A stretch of 64,000 bases of DNA from an uncultured Clostridia bacterium (lineage in GTDB: Bacteria; Bacillota; Clostridia; Saccharofermentanales; Saccharofermentanaceae), in NCBI GenBank assembly GCA_947303185.1, contig CAMYXF010000002.1, forward strand, positions 223,691-287,690. The letters run 5' to 3'. This document shows positions 17,933-26,797 of the stretch, one piece after another; position 1 is the first letter of the stretch, and each line of letters opens with the position of its first letter. Under the pieces are notes generated by a model that did no database searches, had not been told where the DNA came from, and was given only the letters and a program-made list of their open reading frames with translations. A program made the translations under genes and the position numbers.

Positions 17933-17961
17933 TTGATAACACGTATTTATACGTGTACAAT
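17933..17961 (+). promoter_or_regulatory. hicAB promoter with palindromic operator in the spacer
   Basis: TTGATA (17933-17938) and TACAAT (17956-17961) have an ideal 17-nt spacer. The spacer carries a perfect palindrome, ACACGTATTTATACGTGT (17939-17956, 7-bp arms), that touches both elements. A repressor bound there would block RNA polymerase, matching the known autorepression of hic operons by HicB. Confidence 0.8.
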
Positions 17962-17989
17962 AATATTGAAGCTTCTGAAAGGAGTAGCA

Positions 17990-18175
17990 ATGAAGATCTC
18001 AGAAATGAAGAAGCTTCTCAAAAAGAACGGCTGCTTTTATGTAAGAGAACTGAATGGTCACGAAGACTGGTACTCACCTATTACAAAAAAGCATTTTCCT
18101 ATACCAAGACACAATTCGCAGGAACTTGGAACAGGAATCGAAAACGCAATCAAAAAACAGGCAGGAATTAAGTAA
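17990..18175 (+). CDS. hicA: HicA toxin (mRNA interferase)
   Basis: 61 residues, the normal HicA size. The ATG at 17990 has AAAGGAG 5 nt upstream; the open frame extends farther but without a ribosome site. The protein has the small dsRBD-like fold pattern, with MKISEMKKLLKKNGC, a His-containing NGHEDWYSP turn where the catalytic His sits in this family, and a C-terminal PIPRHNSQELGTGIENAIKKQAG that matches HicA well. It cleaves mRNA in a ribosome-independent way when released from HicB. It lies 20 nt before hicB. Confidence 0.9.
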   Translation: MKISEMKKLLKKNGCFYVRELNGHEDWYSPITKKHFPIPRHNSQELGTGIENAIKKQAGIK

Positions 18176-18195
18176 ACATCCGGAAAGGAATTATC

Positions 18196-18612
18196 ATGAA
18201 AAATAATAGATCATCAATATATGCATATCCGGCCATCTTCACACCAGAAAAAGAAGGCGGCTTCTTTATTCATTTTCCTGACATCGATAATTGCTTCACA
18301 TGCGGCAATACTATCGAAGAAGGTTTGATGATGGCCAAAGATGCATTAGCATTAATGGTTTATACAAATTATGAAGAAACAGATATGCCCGTCCCTTCGA
18401 GCACACCCATAAACGAACTTAAACTTAAGAAGAATGAGTTTGCAACTTATATCGCATGCGATACTGCAGAATGCAGAAGGAAGTTTGGTTCCAAGGCAGT
18501 AAAAAAGACTCTTACAATACCTGAGTGGCTTAACGATGCAGCAATGAAAGAAAACATTAATTTCTCTCAGGTTTTGCAAGATGCTTTAAAAGAAAAACTT
18601 AATGTCAGTTAA
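18196..18612 (+). CDS. hicB: HicB antitoxin
   Basis: 138 residues. The N-terminal partly degraded RNase H-like HicB domain is recognisable (YPAIFTPEKEGGFFIHFPDI, then CFTCGNTIEEGLMMAKDAL). The C-terminal part (KKTLTIPEWLNDAAMKENI then FSQVLQDALKEKL) has the ribbon-helix-helix pattern used for DNA binding. It should neutralise HicA and repress the operon at the palindrome in the promoter. AAAGGA precedes the ATG. Overall base composition is similar to the flanks, though the island between tmRNA and the remnant may be acquired. Confidence 0.92.
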   Translation: MKNNRSSIYAYPAIFTPEKEGGFFIHFPDIDNCFTCGNTIEEGLMMAKDALALMVYTNYEETDMPVPSSTPINELKLKKNEFATYIACDTAECRRKFGSKAVKKTLTIPEWLNDAAMKENINFSQVLQDALKEKLNVS

Positions 18613-18735
18613 AACTAAACGGCGATCGGATTGTTCCTGTCGCCATTTAATCTATTCAATATAGCACTTCCCTTCTACCCTTCCATCTGTTTTTCACAGG
18701 TTAGACGGATAGTAACACAAAACGTTACAACTTTT

Positions 18736-18933
18736 TCAAACTGAATTAATTGCCTTGATTGCTCCTGAACAGTGGATCCTTACAACACGGTTCTCATCAG
18801 TCTCAGAAATCCTCTTAAGTTCCTGTTCATAGGGTTTTACAAACAAAGGCCTGCGCTTACCCAAAACGCGGAAAATTACAGGTGCTTCTCCCTGAAATGC
18901 AGCCTTATTTGCCTGACTGGTCTGCCCTGCTGC
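18736..18933 (-). pseudogene. 3' remnant of an unidentified gene
   Basis: An open frame of 65 codons with good coding character but no start codon. It is closed upstream by an in-frame TAA (18934-18936) and begins right after the terminator of the peptide gene. The product ends ...RISETDENRVVRIHCSGAIKAINSV and contains EAPVIFRVLGKRRPLFV. I do not recognise it. The missing 5' part suggests deletion during insertion of neighbouring DNA. The rest of 18613-18735 holds only weak inverted repeats (GGCGA/TCGCC at 18621-18644; GTAAC/GTTAC near 18711-18727). Confidence 0.45.
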
Positions 18934-18943
18934 TTACGGACAG

Positions 18944-18977
18944 CAAAATAAAACCTCCTGCAAATATTGCAGGAGGT
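18944..18977 (-). terminator. Terminator of the double-glycine peptide gene
   Basis: On the minus strand ACCTCCTGCAA pairs with TTGCAGGAGGT (18953-18963 with 18967-18977) around a 3-nt loop, followed by TTTTATTTT. Confidence 0.85.
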
Positions 18978-19018
18978 CAGGAGAATACATTAAACCCAAA
19001 TTCTTACAGTGGTATCAA

Positions 19019-19315
19019 TTACATTTTAGCGAGTATCTGAATTGCTCTCTGTGCATACTTGGCAACATAATCCTTAAGCTCAGCCAAGGTATATTCTGAA
19101 TACTTCTCATAAAGATAACCGGGAAGATTCTCGACTGCCCAATTGATTGCTTCCTGAACGTTATTCTTTACCATGTCTTTCAAAGCATCGATTCCGGGAT
19201 AAAGCTTAAGCAGTTCTACAAGATCCTTAATCGGAATATCCGCTATGCCAAGTCCGGATCCACCGGTAACATCGTCCAACTCTTCAACGTTTAATTCCAA
19301 GTCTTTATCTGTCAT
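19019..19315 (-). CDS. Double-glycine leader peptide, putative bacteriocin or RiPP precursor
   Basis: 98 residues from the ATG at 19315 (GGAGG 8 nt upstream). The first 19 residues form a classic leader: LELNVEELDDVTGG, matching the LxxEELxxVxGG consensus for export and cleavage by peptidase-containing ABC transporters. The 79-residue remainder (SGLGIADIPI...) has no Cys and alternates hydrophobic and charged residues, suggesting several amphipathic helices. No processing transporter, immunity or modification gene is seen in the window. It is divergent from the FecR-adhesin-cyclase operon. Possible roles are an unmodified bacteriocin, a signal peptide, or a RiPP modified elsewhere. Confidence 0.7.
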   Translation of the reverse strand: MTDKDLELNVEELDDVTGGSGLGIADIPIKDLVELLKLYPGIDALKDMVKNNVQEAINWAVENLPGYLYEKYSEYTLAELKDYVAKYAQRAIQILAKM

Positions 19316-19365
19316 AGTTATTTCCTCCTGGTCTTTTAGCTTATGGATTAAGTTTAACCCAGGCA

Positions 19366-19371
19366 TGTCAA
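19366..19371 (-). promoter_or_regulatory. Possible -35 element of the peptide gene
   Basis: A consensus TTGACA on the minus strand lies 51 nt before the ATG at 19315. The best -10 is weak (TCCATA, 19342-19347, 18-nt spacing), so an activator may be required. Confidence 0.35.
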
Positions 19372-19454
19372 CTCATGATTAACGATTGATTTCTTTTATG
19401 TAAATTGAACAGACTTTGCTTTTGTAGGCAAACAGGTGCTTGAATACCCTATTT

Positions 19455-19483
19455 TTGATATAATTGCCATATACTTGTAATAT
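19455..19483 (+). promoter_or_regulatory. Promoter of the FecR-adhesin-cyclase operon
   Basis: TTGATA (19455-19460), 17 nt, TAATAT (19478-19483), ending 46 nt before the FecR start codon. An overlapping TATAAT (19459-19464) is an alternative -10 without a good -35. Confidence 0.55.
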
Positions 19484-19528
19484 TTTTAATATAAGGCTGA
19501 CATTTTCGTGCTCTAGGGGGAAAGCATT

Positions 19529-20440
19529 ATGAACAAGAAAACAATAGCTATAATTGCAGGTTCAGCAGTAGCTTTGATTGCGGTTGCCGTTACAATCTTC
19601 TTCTTGATTCCTAAAGATAAATCCTACAGACTCCTGAAACTTTTTGAGTTCAGCGGATCCGGTACGGTAACAAGGGAAAGCAAAGGCGCCATTACTCCTT
19701 ATGCAAACATGGTCCTGGAAAGCGGAGATACGGTATCTCTTGACAGCGGTGTCATGACGATCCAGGCAGACGACGATAAGTTCATTCATCTGGACCAGAA
19801 TACAACCATTCAGCTTGTTGCAACCGGCTCAAGTGCCAACAGCAAGACTTCAATCCAGCTCCTCGAAGGCGGCATTACGAGCGACATCAGAAACAAGCTC
19901 TCCGCTGAATCAACATACGAAGTTAATACCCCTAATTCAGCGATGTCAGTCAGAGGTACGGTTTTCTACACATATGTATATGAGATCGACGGCGTTAAGT
20001 ACACGAGAACATGCTGCTTCGAAGGTGAAGTAGTATCAAGACTCGTGTATAAGAACGGTACATATTCCGTCGAACAGGTATCAGTCCCTAAGGGTAAGGA
20101 AGTAATCATCTACGAAGACGGAACTACTACTGATTACCTTTATGACGAGCCCCAGGACATTGACTATAACACTATTCCTGAAGAAGTACTTTTAGACCTC
20201 AGGAATCACATTGACACCCAGGGTGAAGACTTATCCATTACAAGTGATGAAATCACACGTATTTTGGAAGGTCCTTACTACGTAACATTCACATACAAGG
20301 GACAGGAATTCGGAACACAGATCGTTGACAAGGGCCAGCTCGCGCAGATTCCTGCACTCTCCCCTTCTGAAACAGGCAATTGGGACTTCGATTTTAAGAC
20401 GCCCATTGACCGCGATGTAACGATCGAATGGAAAGGATAA
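19529..20440 (+). CDS. FecR-domain protein with C-terminal InlB/Flg_new-like repeat
   Basis: 303 residues with AGGGGGAAAG before the ATG. One N-terminal membrane helix (about 5-28) with a short positive start anchors it facing outward. Residues about 40-190 form a FecR-like beta domain (SGDTVSLDSGVMTIQADDD, IQLLEGGITSDI, NTPNSAMSVRGTVF). The C-terminal 55 residues resemble a Listeria-Bacteroides (Flg_new/InlB B) repeat: YVTFTYKGQEF, then a WDF segment. FecR is classically a signal-relay domain at the envelope. Here it is the first of four same-strand genes, 14 nt before the first adhesin-like gene, so it likely senses or organises those surface proteins. No sigma factor is adjacent. Confidence 0.8.
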   Translation: MNKKTIAIIAGSAVALIAVAVTIFFLIPKDKSYRLLKLFEFSGSGTVTRESKGAITPYANMVLESGDTVSLDSGVMTIQADDDKFIHLDQNTTIQLVATGSSANSKTSIQLLEGGITSDIRNKLSAESTYEVNTPNSAMSVRGTVFYTYVYEIDGVKYTRTCCFEGEVVSRLVYKNGTYSVEQVSVPKGKEVIIYEDGTTTDYLYDEPQDIDYNTIPEEVLLDLRNHIDTQGEDLSITSDEITRILEGPYYVTFTYKGQEFGTQIVDKGQLAQIPALSPSETGNWDFDFKTPIDRDVTIEWKG

Positions 20441-20454
20441 TTGGGGGTAAGTTT

Positions 20455-23400
20455 ATGAAGATTAAGACATTTACAAAAATTTTAAGCGGTATCCTTTGCG
20501 CTGCTCTTACCATGCAGATTGGTTTGGGAGTAACAAAAAAGCAGGCTCATGCAGAAGGATTTGTAAGCGTTGACTCCAATAACATTGTTGAACTGCAAAC
20601 ACCGAGCGGATCTACTAATTACGTTGATTTTTTTATCTCTGCAGGATCAAATGGAGGCTATGTAATTACTACAACCGCTGCAGACGGTTCTGAGTCAACG
20701 ACAGACGTTGCGTCAATGAGAGACCTAAGGTTATACAATAATGTTTACTTAAAAACACAATCAGATATTCAAATTTCAAATTTAAGTATGTATGGTAATT
20801 CCACCTTTCTAATTAATGAGGGACACAAAGTAACATTAGGAGGTTATACAAGCCTTAACGGAATGATAGCAATAGAAAAAGATGGAACATTGCAATTAGA
20901 CCGCATGTTTGATTTGACTTTTCATAATGATTATTTTAGAGGTTTTCAAAACCGCGGTGGAACTGTAATTGCCAACACAATAAATCTCGCCATTGACGAA
21001 ACATTATTCTTCGATCAACCAGGGTCTAAATACATTGCAAAAAGTTCTTTCGTAAATGGCTCTAAATCTCTGTCTGGAAAAGTTTATACACAACCTAATA
21101 CCACCATTTCTAATTCAGGAGGCAGATTCACGCTTAATGTAGATGGTGGTGAAGTAACAGTGCAAGGTTCATATAGCGACAGGACAGCATCCGAATTTTT
21201 TACCAACCCAAACCTTTCTTTTACCAGTCTTGATGATGTGTACTATGGTCAGGACTACGATATGGGAGATTTGCTTACTGCAGTTAATGGTTATGACCTT
21301 TCTAACGTTGAAATTCAATACGCAAATTCACAGAGAACAATTATTGAAAAACCTACAGCTGTTGGTTCAAATTATGCTGTACGCGCAGTTGCTCCTTATA
21401 CCGGTTCCTACAGAGGTGTTACAACAGCATGGCAAAGCTTTGACATCGTTTATCCGACCCTTGAAGACTTCGATTTAACCTCTCCATATGTATCTGTAAG
21501 CGGTGTGGTTAATGGTAAATATATTCCCGGCGCACTGACCATTACAGCGCCCGAAGACTATTTGTTGGGAAGCACTACAATTCCTGATGTTACCGGCTTC
21601 TCAAGCTCACTGTCACTTACAGCAGATCAGATTGCAAATGACGTTGGAGAAATTAATGAGGATTTAGGAATTGTTTTCAAGAATTCAGATGGTTGGATGA
21701 CCGATGATATAACTCTTGCAACAGCATATCCCGGTATTGAGAATTACATTTTCGATTTGGAAGATCCTTACGTTGACGTAAAGACAGTTGATGACAGAGA
21801 AATGTCCATTGAGGACGGCAAGCTCACCGGTGATAAAGTTGTAATCGGCATTAGAGATGTTAATCTCGATAAGATTTATTTAAATGGTGAACTCTACGAC
21901 TATGTAGAACTTTCAGATGGTTATGTAGAACTCGAGTTAAATAGCTCTAAAGCAAAAGCAACTGATTACAAGATCAAAGCAACTGACCTTGCAGGCAAAT
22001 CCACCACATTAGAGTTTACCCTGTTCCCTAACACTACAGATGCTCTTATTTCTGTCACAGTTCCTGAAGGCACTATCTATTCAGGTGATGACTACAATGT
22101 GGACGTTAAAACAAACTCTGACGGTGCAGTAACTCTTCAGTATAAGGATGCTGATACAGGCACTGTTCTTTCCTCGAAGCCTACTGCTGCAGGGAATTAT
22201 ACGGTAACGGCTACTTCTGCTAAAACAACTTTCTATTTTGAAGCAAAGGACAGTGCAGACTTCACCATCATCAAGAGAACACCTGATACAACAGTAACAG
22301 TTCCGAGCGTTGTTTATGTCGGCAACGATTATGACGTTGAAGCTGATACTGATTCTGACGGAAATGTAACATATCAGTACTACGATAAGGATAACGATTC
22401 TTATCTCAGCAGTAAGCCGACAACTGCCGGTGAATATTCAGTAACGGTAAGAACACCTGAAACATTCAGGTACTACAGTTCAGAAGATACGGCCTCTTTT
22501 GAGCTCATTAAGAGAGATCCTACCGTCTCTTTAAGTGTCCCAGATACAACTATCGGCCAGACTTACGCTCCTGAGTTTGTAACAAATTCCGACAGCGACT
22601 CGATAACATTCGAGTATAAGGTTAAAGGCGCTGCTGACACTACTTATACAAAGACAAAGCCGACTGCAGCAGGTTCATACACGATAAGAGTAACAATTGA
22701 CAGCACTGAGAAATTCAACGAGGCTTCTGCTACTGACGATTTTACTATCAACAAGAAGACTCCGAGCGTTTCTCTTGGTGTCGGAACACCTTATGCGGGA
22801 ACAACATACAAACCGTCATTCACATCAAATTCTGATGCAGCAGACAAGGCTGTTTTCGAATACAAGGAAAAGAATGCGGACGATTCAAAGTTCTCAACTA
22901 CCCTACCTACCGCTTACGGTGAATATGTTGTAAGGGTAACGATTCCCGAGACCGCGGAATTCGTAAAAACAACTGTTACTGCAAACTTCAAGATCATCTA
23001 TCTTGATGCACCGCAGACAGCTTATGTTTTGGAAGGACAGGCAGGCAAGAATAATTACTTTGTAAGCGAAGTTGTTCTTAAGGCACCTACCGGATACACG
23101 ATCTCTTCTGTTTACGGTGGAACTTACACAGCAAGCATTCCTTACAAGGACGGAATTACTTCTGTATACCTGAAGAGAACATCTGATGGCGCACTTACTA
23201 CTGGCATTCCGCTCAAGAATGCTCCAAGGGTCGATAAGAGTGCTCCTTCAATCAGCACACCGACCGGAAACATTGCACCCGGAACCGTAATGTTTGTTTC
23301 TGATTTCACTCTGACTGTTGCAGATCCTAACCTCAGATCATTAAAGGTAAACGGAGAAGCAATCGATCTTACAAATTATAAGGATGGCTATACCCTGACA

Positions 23401-23694
23401 TTGAGCCCGGGACTTGGAAGCGAGACTTATAAGATCATGGCTGAAGACGAAGCCGGCAATGTCACAACTCTCGAGTTTACTCTTAAAGCTGAGTGGCTCC
23501 AGGATAAGGTAATCATTCCTGACGTTGTTTTACCTCTTGAAGGAAATGAATCCTACAACCTGGGCGAAGGCTACTGGCTCGTAACAAGAAACACACCGGA
23601 AGGTCCTGTAACAGACGATACTGTTTACAGCGGCAACATGCCATTCTACGTTAACGAAAGCGGAGATTATACTTTCACAAAGATTACTCAATAA
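20455..23694 (+). CDS. Secreted Ig-like (MBG-type) repeat protein, copy 1
   Basis: 1,079 residues from the ATG at 20455 (GGGGGTAAG upstream). A Sec signal peptide ends near AHAEG, residue 32. The N-terminal half (to about 330) is beta-rich, unlike anything I recognise, and AT-rich in DNA. Four tandem MBG/Ig-like repeats of about 75 residues follow from about 532 to 850, each with a VTVP or VSLxVP start, YxY strands and a KPTxAGxYxVxV motif. The C-terminal 230 residues contain a cadherin/Big-like segment (LTVADPNLRSLKVNGE). No LPXTG or SLH anchor is visible, so attachment is unexplained. Likely a surface adhesin or matrix protein. Confidence 0.8.
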   Translation: MKIKTFTKILSGILCAALTMQIGLGVTKKQAHAEGFVSVDSNNIVELQTPSGSTNYVDFFISAGSNGGYVITTTAADGSESTTDVASMRDLRLYNNVYLKTQSDIQISNLSMYGNSTFLINEGHKVTLGGYTSLNGMIAIEKDGTLQLDRMFDLTFHNDYFRGFQNRGGTVIANTINLAIDETLFFDQPGSKYIAKSSFVNGSKSLSGKVYTQPNTTISNSGGRFTLNVDGGEVTVQGSYSDRTASEFFTNPNLSFTSLDDVYYGQDYDMGDLLTAVNGYDLSNVEIQYANSQRTIIEKPTAVGSNYAVRAVAPYTGSYRGVTTAWQSFDIVYPTLEDFDLTSPYVSVSGVVNGKYIPGALTITAPEDYLLGSTTIPDVTGFSSSLSLTADQIANDVGEINEDLGIVFKNSDGWMTDDITLATAYPGIENYIFDLEDPYVDVKTVDDREMSIEDGKLTGDKVVIGIRDVNLDKIYLNGELYDYVELSDGYVELELNSSKAKATDYKIKATDLAGKSTTLEFTLFPNTTDALISVTVPEGTIYSGDDYNVDVKTNSDGAVTLQYKDADTGTVLSSKPTAAGNYTVTATSAKTTFYFEAKDSADFTIIKRTPDTTVTVPSVVYVGNDYDVEADTDSDGNVTYQYYDKDNDSYLSSKPTTAGEYSVTVRTPETFRYYSSEDTASFELIKRDPTVSLSVPDTTIGQTYAPEFVTNSDSDSITFEYKVKGAADTTYTKTKPTAAGSYTIRVTIDSTEKFNEASATDDFTINKKTPSVSLGVGTPYAGTTYKPSFTSNSDAADKAVFEYKEKNADDSKFSTTLPTAYGEYVVRVTIPETAEFVKTTVTANFKIIYLDAPQTAYVLEGQAGKNNYFVSEVVLKAPTGYTISSVYGGTYTASIPYKDGITSVYLKRTSDGALTTGIPLKNAPRVDKSAPSISTPTGNIAPGTVMFVSDFTLTVADPNLRSLKVNGEAIDLTNYKDGYTLTLSPGLGSETYKIMAEDEAGNVTTLEFTLKAEWLQDKVIIPDVVLPLEGNESYNLGEGYWLVTRNTPEGPVTDDTVYSGNMPFYVNESGDYTFTKITQ

Positions 23695-23757
23695 GGCATT
23701 ATTCAAAACGCAAATGTGATGCCACAATCACAAGAAAGATTTAACGGGGTAACGACT

Positions 23758-26700
23758 ATGAAGGCCAAAACTTTAACAAAGATTATGAGCAGCGTTTTAT
23801 GCGCTGCTCTTACCATGCAAATCGGATGGAGAGTTAAAGTTGGGAATGTAAATGCATATTTCGGTATAGTTACAAATACAGATTCCGCTGGAGGCACCAT
23901 AGTTTCTATAGATTCATCTGATAATACATATGTAGGTTTTGATTTTTTAACTGAAAATGATGGTAGTATCGCTATTACCTATCAAATCAATGATGACGGT
24001 GATACTTTTACTAAACATTTTGACAATATTGCTATTTTGAATATCGAGGGCCCGGCTTGTCAAATAGATATTAGATCAGATATTGAAATAGGCATGATTA
24101 TACTGAGAGAGGGTGCATTAATCGATGTTCATGATAATTGCACTTTAAGTTGTTCTGAAATAGTTAACCGAGGAAGCAGTCAAATAATTGTCGAAAAAGG
24201 GGCAACTCTAGGATGTGACCAAGTTGTTTATGGAGAAGGATCAACACGTCTCATATTCACTAATAGTGGCTCAATTATTTGTGACTCCATCGATGTTGCT
24301 GATTCAGTCGATTTTACAAGACTTGAATATTATATTGCGGCTGATGCAACTATTAAAGTAACATCCTCTCTTTTCATAGGACATGTTACTGATTCCAGCG
24401 AAGGCTATTTTATTGCAAAACCAACGACAACTATTTCATCTAACGGGTATTCATCATATCGGGATGAAAACTATTCCTTTAACCTTCAGGTTGGTAATTC
24501 AAAAAAAGCAATTACAGGTGCATTCACTAACAAAACTGCAACCAGTCTGTTGGATGATCCCGGACTTTCGTTTAACATTCCGACTACGGTTTATTACGGC
24601 ACAGAATATGATTTTGAAAGTTATATTAGCGTAGCAGATGGCTATGATTCATCTAAAGTTTATTTGGAATATAAGTCATCCGAAGGCATATTGGATGAAA
24701 AACCTACCGCAGTAGGTGAAAATTATAGTGTCCGAGCTGTTGCCCCTGATTATGGCACATATGCACGTGTTGATTCTGGTTGGAAGAATTATAGCATCGC
24801 ATATCTTCCTGAAAGTATGCTCGGCGTTTCTGCTCCCTACTTTACAGTAAGTGGGATTGTCAATGATAAATATGTAACTGGTGATTTATTGTTAACAACC
24901 GTTAATGGAATCCAAGCCGGCAGTTCTTATGCTCCTGATTCAGATTTTTCTAATTCTCTGACAATCGATAGTTCATTAATGTTTAGAGATGGCTCATTAA
25001 ATGATGATTACTGCATCGCATTAAGAAGAACATCAGATAAAGCCACAACTAACGAACACACATTAAGCTACTATTATCCGGCCGCATCTGAACTAATCTA
25101 CGATCCTTACGACCCTTACATCTCAGTTCAATTCGTTGACGGCAGAGAAATGTCTATCGAGGATGGAACACTCACAGGCGATACTGTGACTATTGGAATC
25201 GGCGATGAGAATCTCGATAAGATCTATATTAACGGCGAACTCTACGACTACGAAGAAATCGAAGAAGGTTATGTAGAACTCGAGTTAAATAGTACTGTAG
25301 GAAAAGCAACAGATTATTCAATCAAGGCTACAGATCTTGCAGGCAGATCTTCAACACTGGAGTTTACCCTCTTCCCTAACACAGCTGATGCCGACATCTC
25401 TGTATCAGTTCCCGGAACCATCTATGCCGGAGACAATTACTCTGTAGATGTTAAAACAAACTCTGACGGCGAAGTAACGCTTCAGTATAAGGATGCTTCT
25501 ACAAATACAACTCTTTCTTCAAAGCCTACAACGGCCGGAAAGTATACTGTAACGGCTACTGCAGAAGAGACTGATTTCTTTTTCGAAGCACAAGACAGCA
25601 CTACCTATACCATCATCAAGAGAGCTCCTGACACCACTGTCACTGTTCCTGACATCATTACTATCGACAGCGATTATACGATCGGAGTTGATACTGATTC
25701 TGACGGAGATGTTACATATCAGTATTTCAATAAGAACAATACCACCTATCCGATCAATAAGCCTACAACTGCCGGCGAATATACTGTAACAGTCAGAACA
25801 ACTGAAACATCCAAGTATTATGCTTCAGCAGCAAGCGCTGATTTTACTATCAGCAAGAGAAGTCCGAGCGTATCTCTTGGTGTCGGAACACCTTATGTCG
25901 GAACAACTTACAAGCCGACTTTCTATTCAAATTCTGATGCAGCTGACAAGGCTGTTTTCGAATACAAGGAAAAGAATGCAGACGATACAAAGTACTCTAC
26001 AACCATTCCTACCGCTTACGGCGAATATGTTGTAAGAGTAACGATTCCTGAGACAGCGGAGTTCGTAAAAACAACATTTACCGCTGATTACAAGATCATA
26101 TATCTTGATGCGCCCCAGACTGCTTATGTTGTCGAAGGACAGGCCGGTAAGAACAATTACTTTGTAAGTGATGTTGAACTCAAGGCTCCCACAGGTTATA
26201 CAATCTCTGCAGTTTACGGTGGTCCCTACACTGCAAGCATTCCTTACAAGGATGGAATCACTTCTGTTTACTTAAAGAGAACCTCTGATGGTGCGCTTAC
26301 TAATGGCGTTCCGATCACGAACGCTCCGATGGTTGATAAGAGTGCGCCTTCCATCAGCGCTAAGACAGGAACCATTACTCCCGGTTCTGTAATGTATGTA
26401 TCCGACTTTACCCTGAATGTATCTGATCCTAACCTCAGATCATTGAAAGTAAACGGAGAAACGATCGACCTTTCGAATTACAAGAACGGCTATTCCATGA
26501 CACTCAATCCGGGATACGGAAGCGAGACATATAAGATCATGGCTGAAGATGCGGCCGGCAATGTCACTACGATCGAATTCACGCTCAAAGCTGAATGGCT
26601 TAAGGATAAGGTCATCATTCCTGATGTTGTTTTACCTCTTGAAGGAAATGAATCCTACAATCTTGGCGACGGATATTGGCTCGTAACAAGAAACACACCG

Positions 26701-26793
26701 GAAGGCCCTGTAACGGACAAGACCGTATACAGCGGCAACATGCCGTTCTACGTTAAAGAAGGCGGAGACTATACTTTCACAAAGGTAACCTGA
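23758..26793 (+). CDS. Secreted Ig-like (MBG-type) repeat protein, copy 2
   Basis: 1,011 residues from the ATG at 23758 (GGGG 8 nt upstream). It is a tandem paralogue of the preceding gene. The signal peptide region and everything from about residue 460 to the end align closely, even in DNA (compare 23520-23610 with 26620-26710), but residues about 40-440 have diverged strongly and the DNA there is AT-rich. It has three MBG repeats (about 545, 626, 702) where copy 1 has four, which accounts for most of the length difference. No cell-wall anchor motif is seen. The arrangement suggests duplication followed by diversification of the exposed N-terminal domain. Confidence 0.8.
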   Translation: MKAKTLTKIMSSVLCAALTMQIGWRVKVGNVNAYFGIVTNTDSAGGTIVSIDSSDNTYVGFDFLTENDGSIAITYQINDDGDTFTKHFDNIAILNIEGPACQIDIRSDIEIGMIILREGALIDVHDNCTLSCSEIVNRGSSQIIVEKGATLGCDQVVYGEGSTRLIFTNSGSIICDSIDVADSVDFTRLEYYIAADATIKVTSSLFIGHVTDSSEGYFIAKPTTTISSNGYSSYRDENYSFNLQVGNSKKAITGAFTNKTATSLLDDPGLSFNIPTTVYYGTEYDFESYISVADGYDSSKVYLEYKSSEGILDEKPTAVGENYSVRAVAPDYGTYARVDSGWKNYSIAYLPESMLGVSAPYFTVSGIVNDKYVTGDLLLTTVNGIQAGSSYAPDSDFSNSLTIDSSLMFRDGSLNDDYCIALRRTSDKATTNEHTLSYYYPAASELIYDPYDPYISVQFVDGREMSIEDGTLTGDTVTIGIGDENLDKIYINGELYDYEEIEEGYVELELNSTVGKATDYSIKATDLAGRSSTLEFTLFPNTADADISVSVPGTIYAGDNYSVDVKTNSDGEVTLQYKDASTNTTLSSKPTTAGKYTVTATAEETDFFFEAQDSTTYTIIKRAPDTTVTVPDIITIDSDYTIGVDTDSDGDVTYQYFNKNNTTYPINKPTTAGEYTVTVRTTETSKYYASAASADFTISKRSPSVSLGVGTPYVGTTYKPTFYSNSDAADKAVFEYKEKNADDTKYSTTIPTAYGEYVVRVTIPETAEFVKTTFTADYKIIYLDAPQTAYVVEGQAGKNNYFVSDVELKAPTGYTISAVYGGPYTASIPYKDGITSVYLKRTSDGALTNGVPITNAPMVDKSAPSISAKTGTITPGSVMYVSDFTLNVSDPNLRSLKVNGETIDLSNYKNGYSMTLNPGYGSETYKIMAEDAAGNVTTIEFTLKAEWLKDKVIIPDVVLPLEGNESYNLGDGYWLVTRNTPEGPVTDKTVYSGNMPFYVKEGGDYTFTKVT

Positions 26794-26797
26794 TCTT

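Noticed and set aside
17795..17989. N-terminal extension of HicA (65 extra codons)
   Set aside because: It would span the hicAB promoter and operator, and the ATG at 17990 has a perfect ribosome site and gives the normal toxin length.
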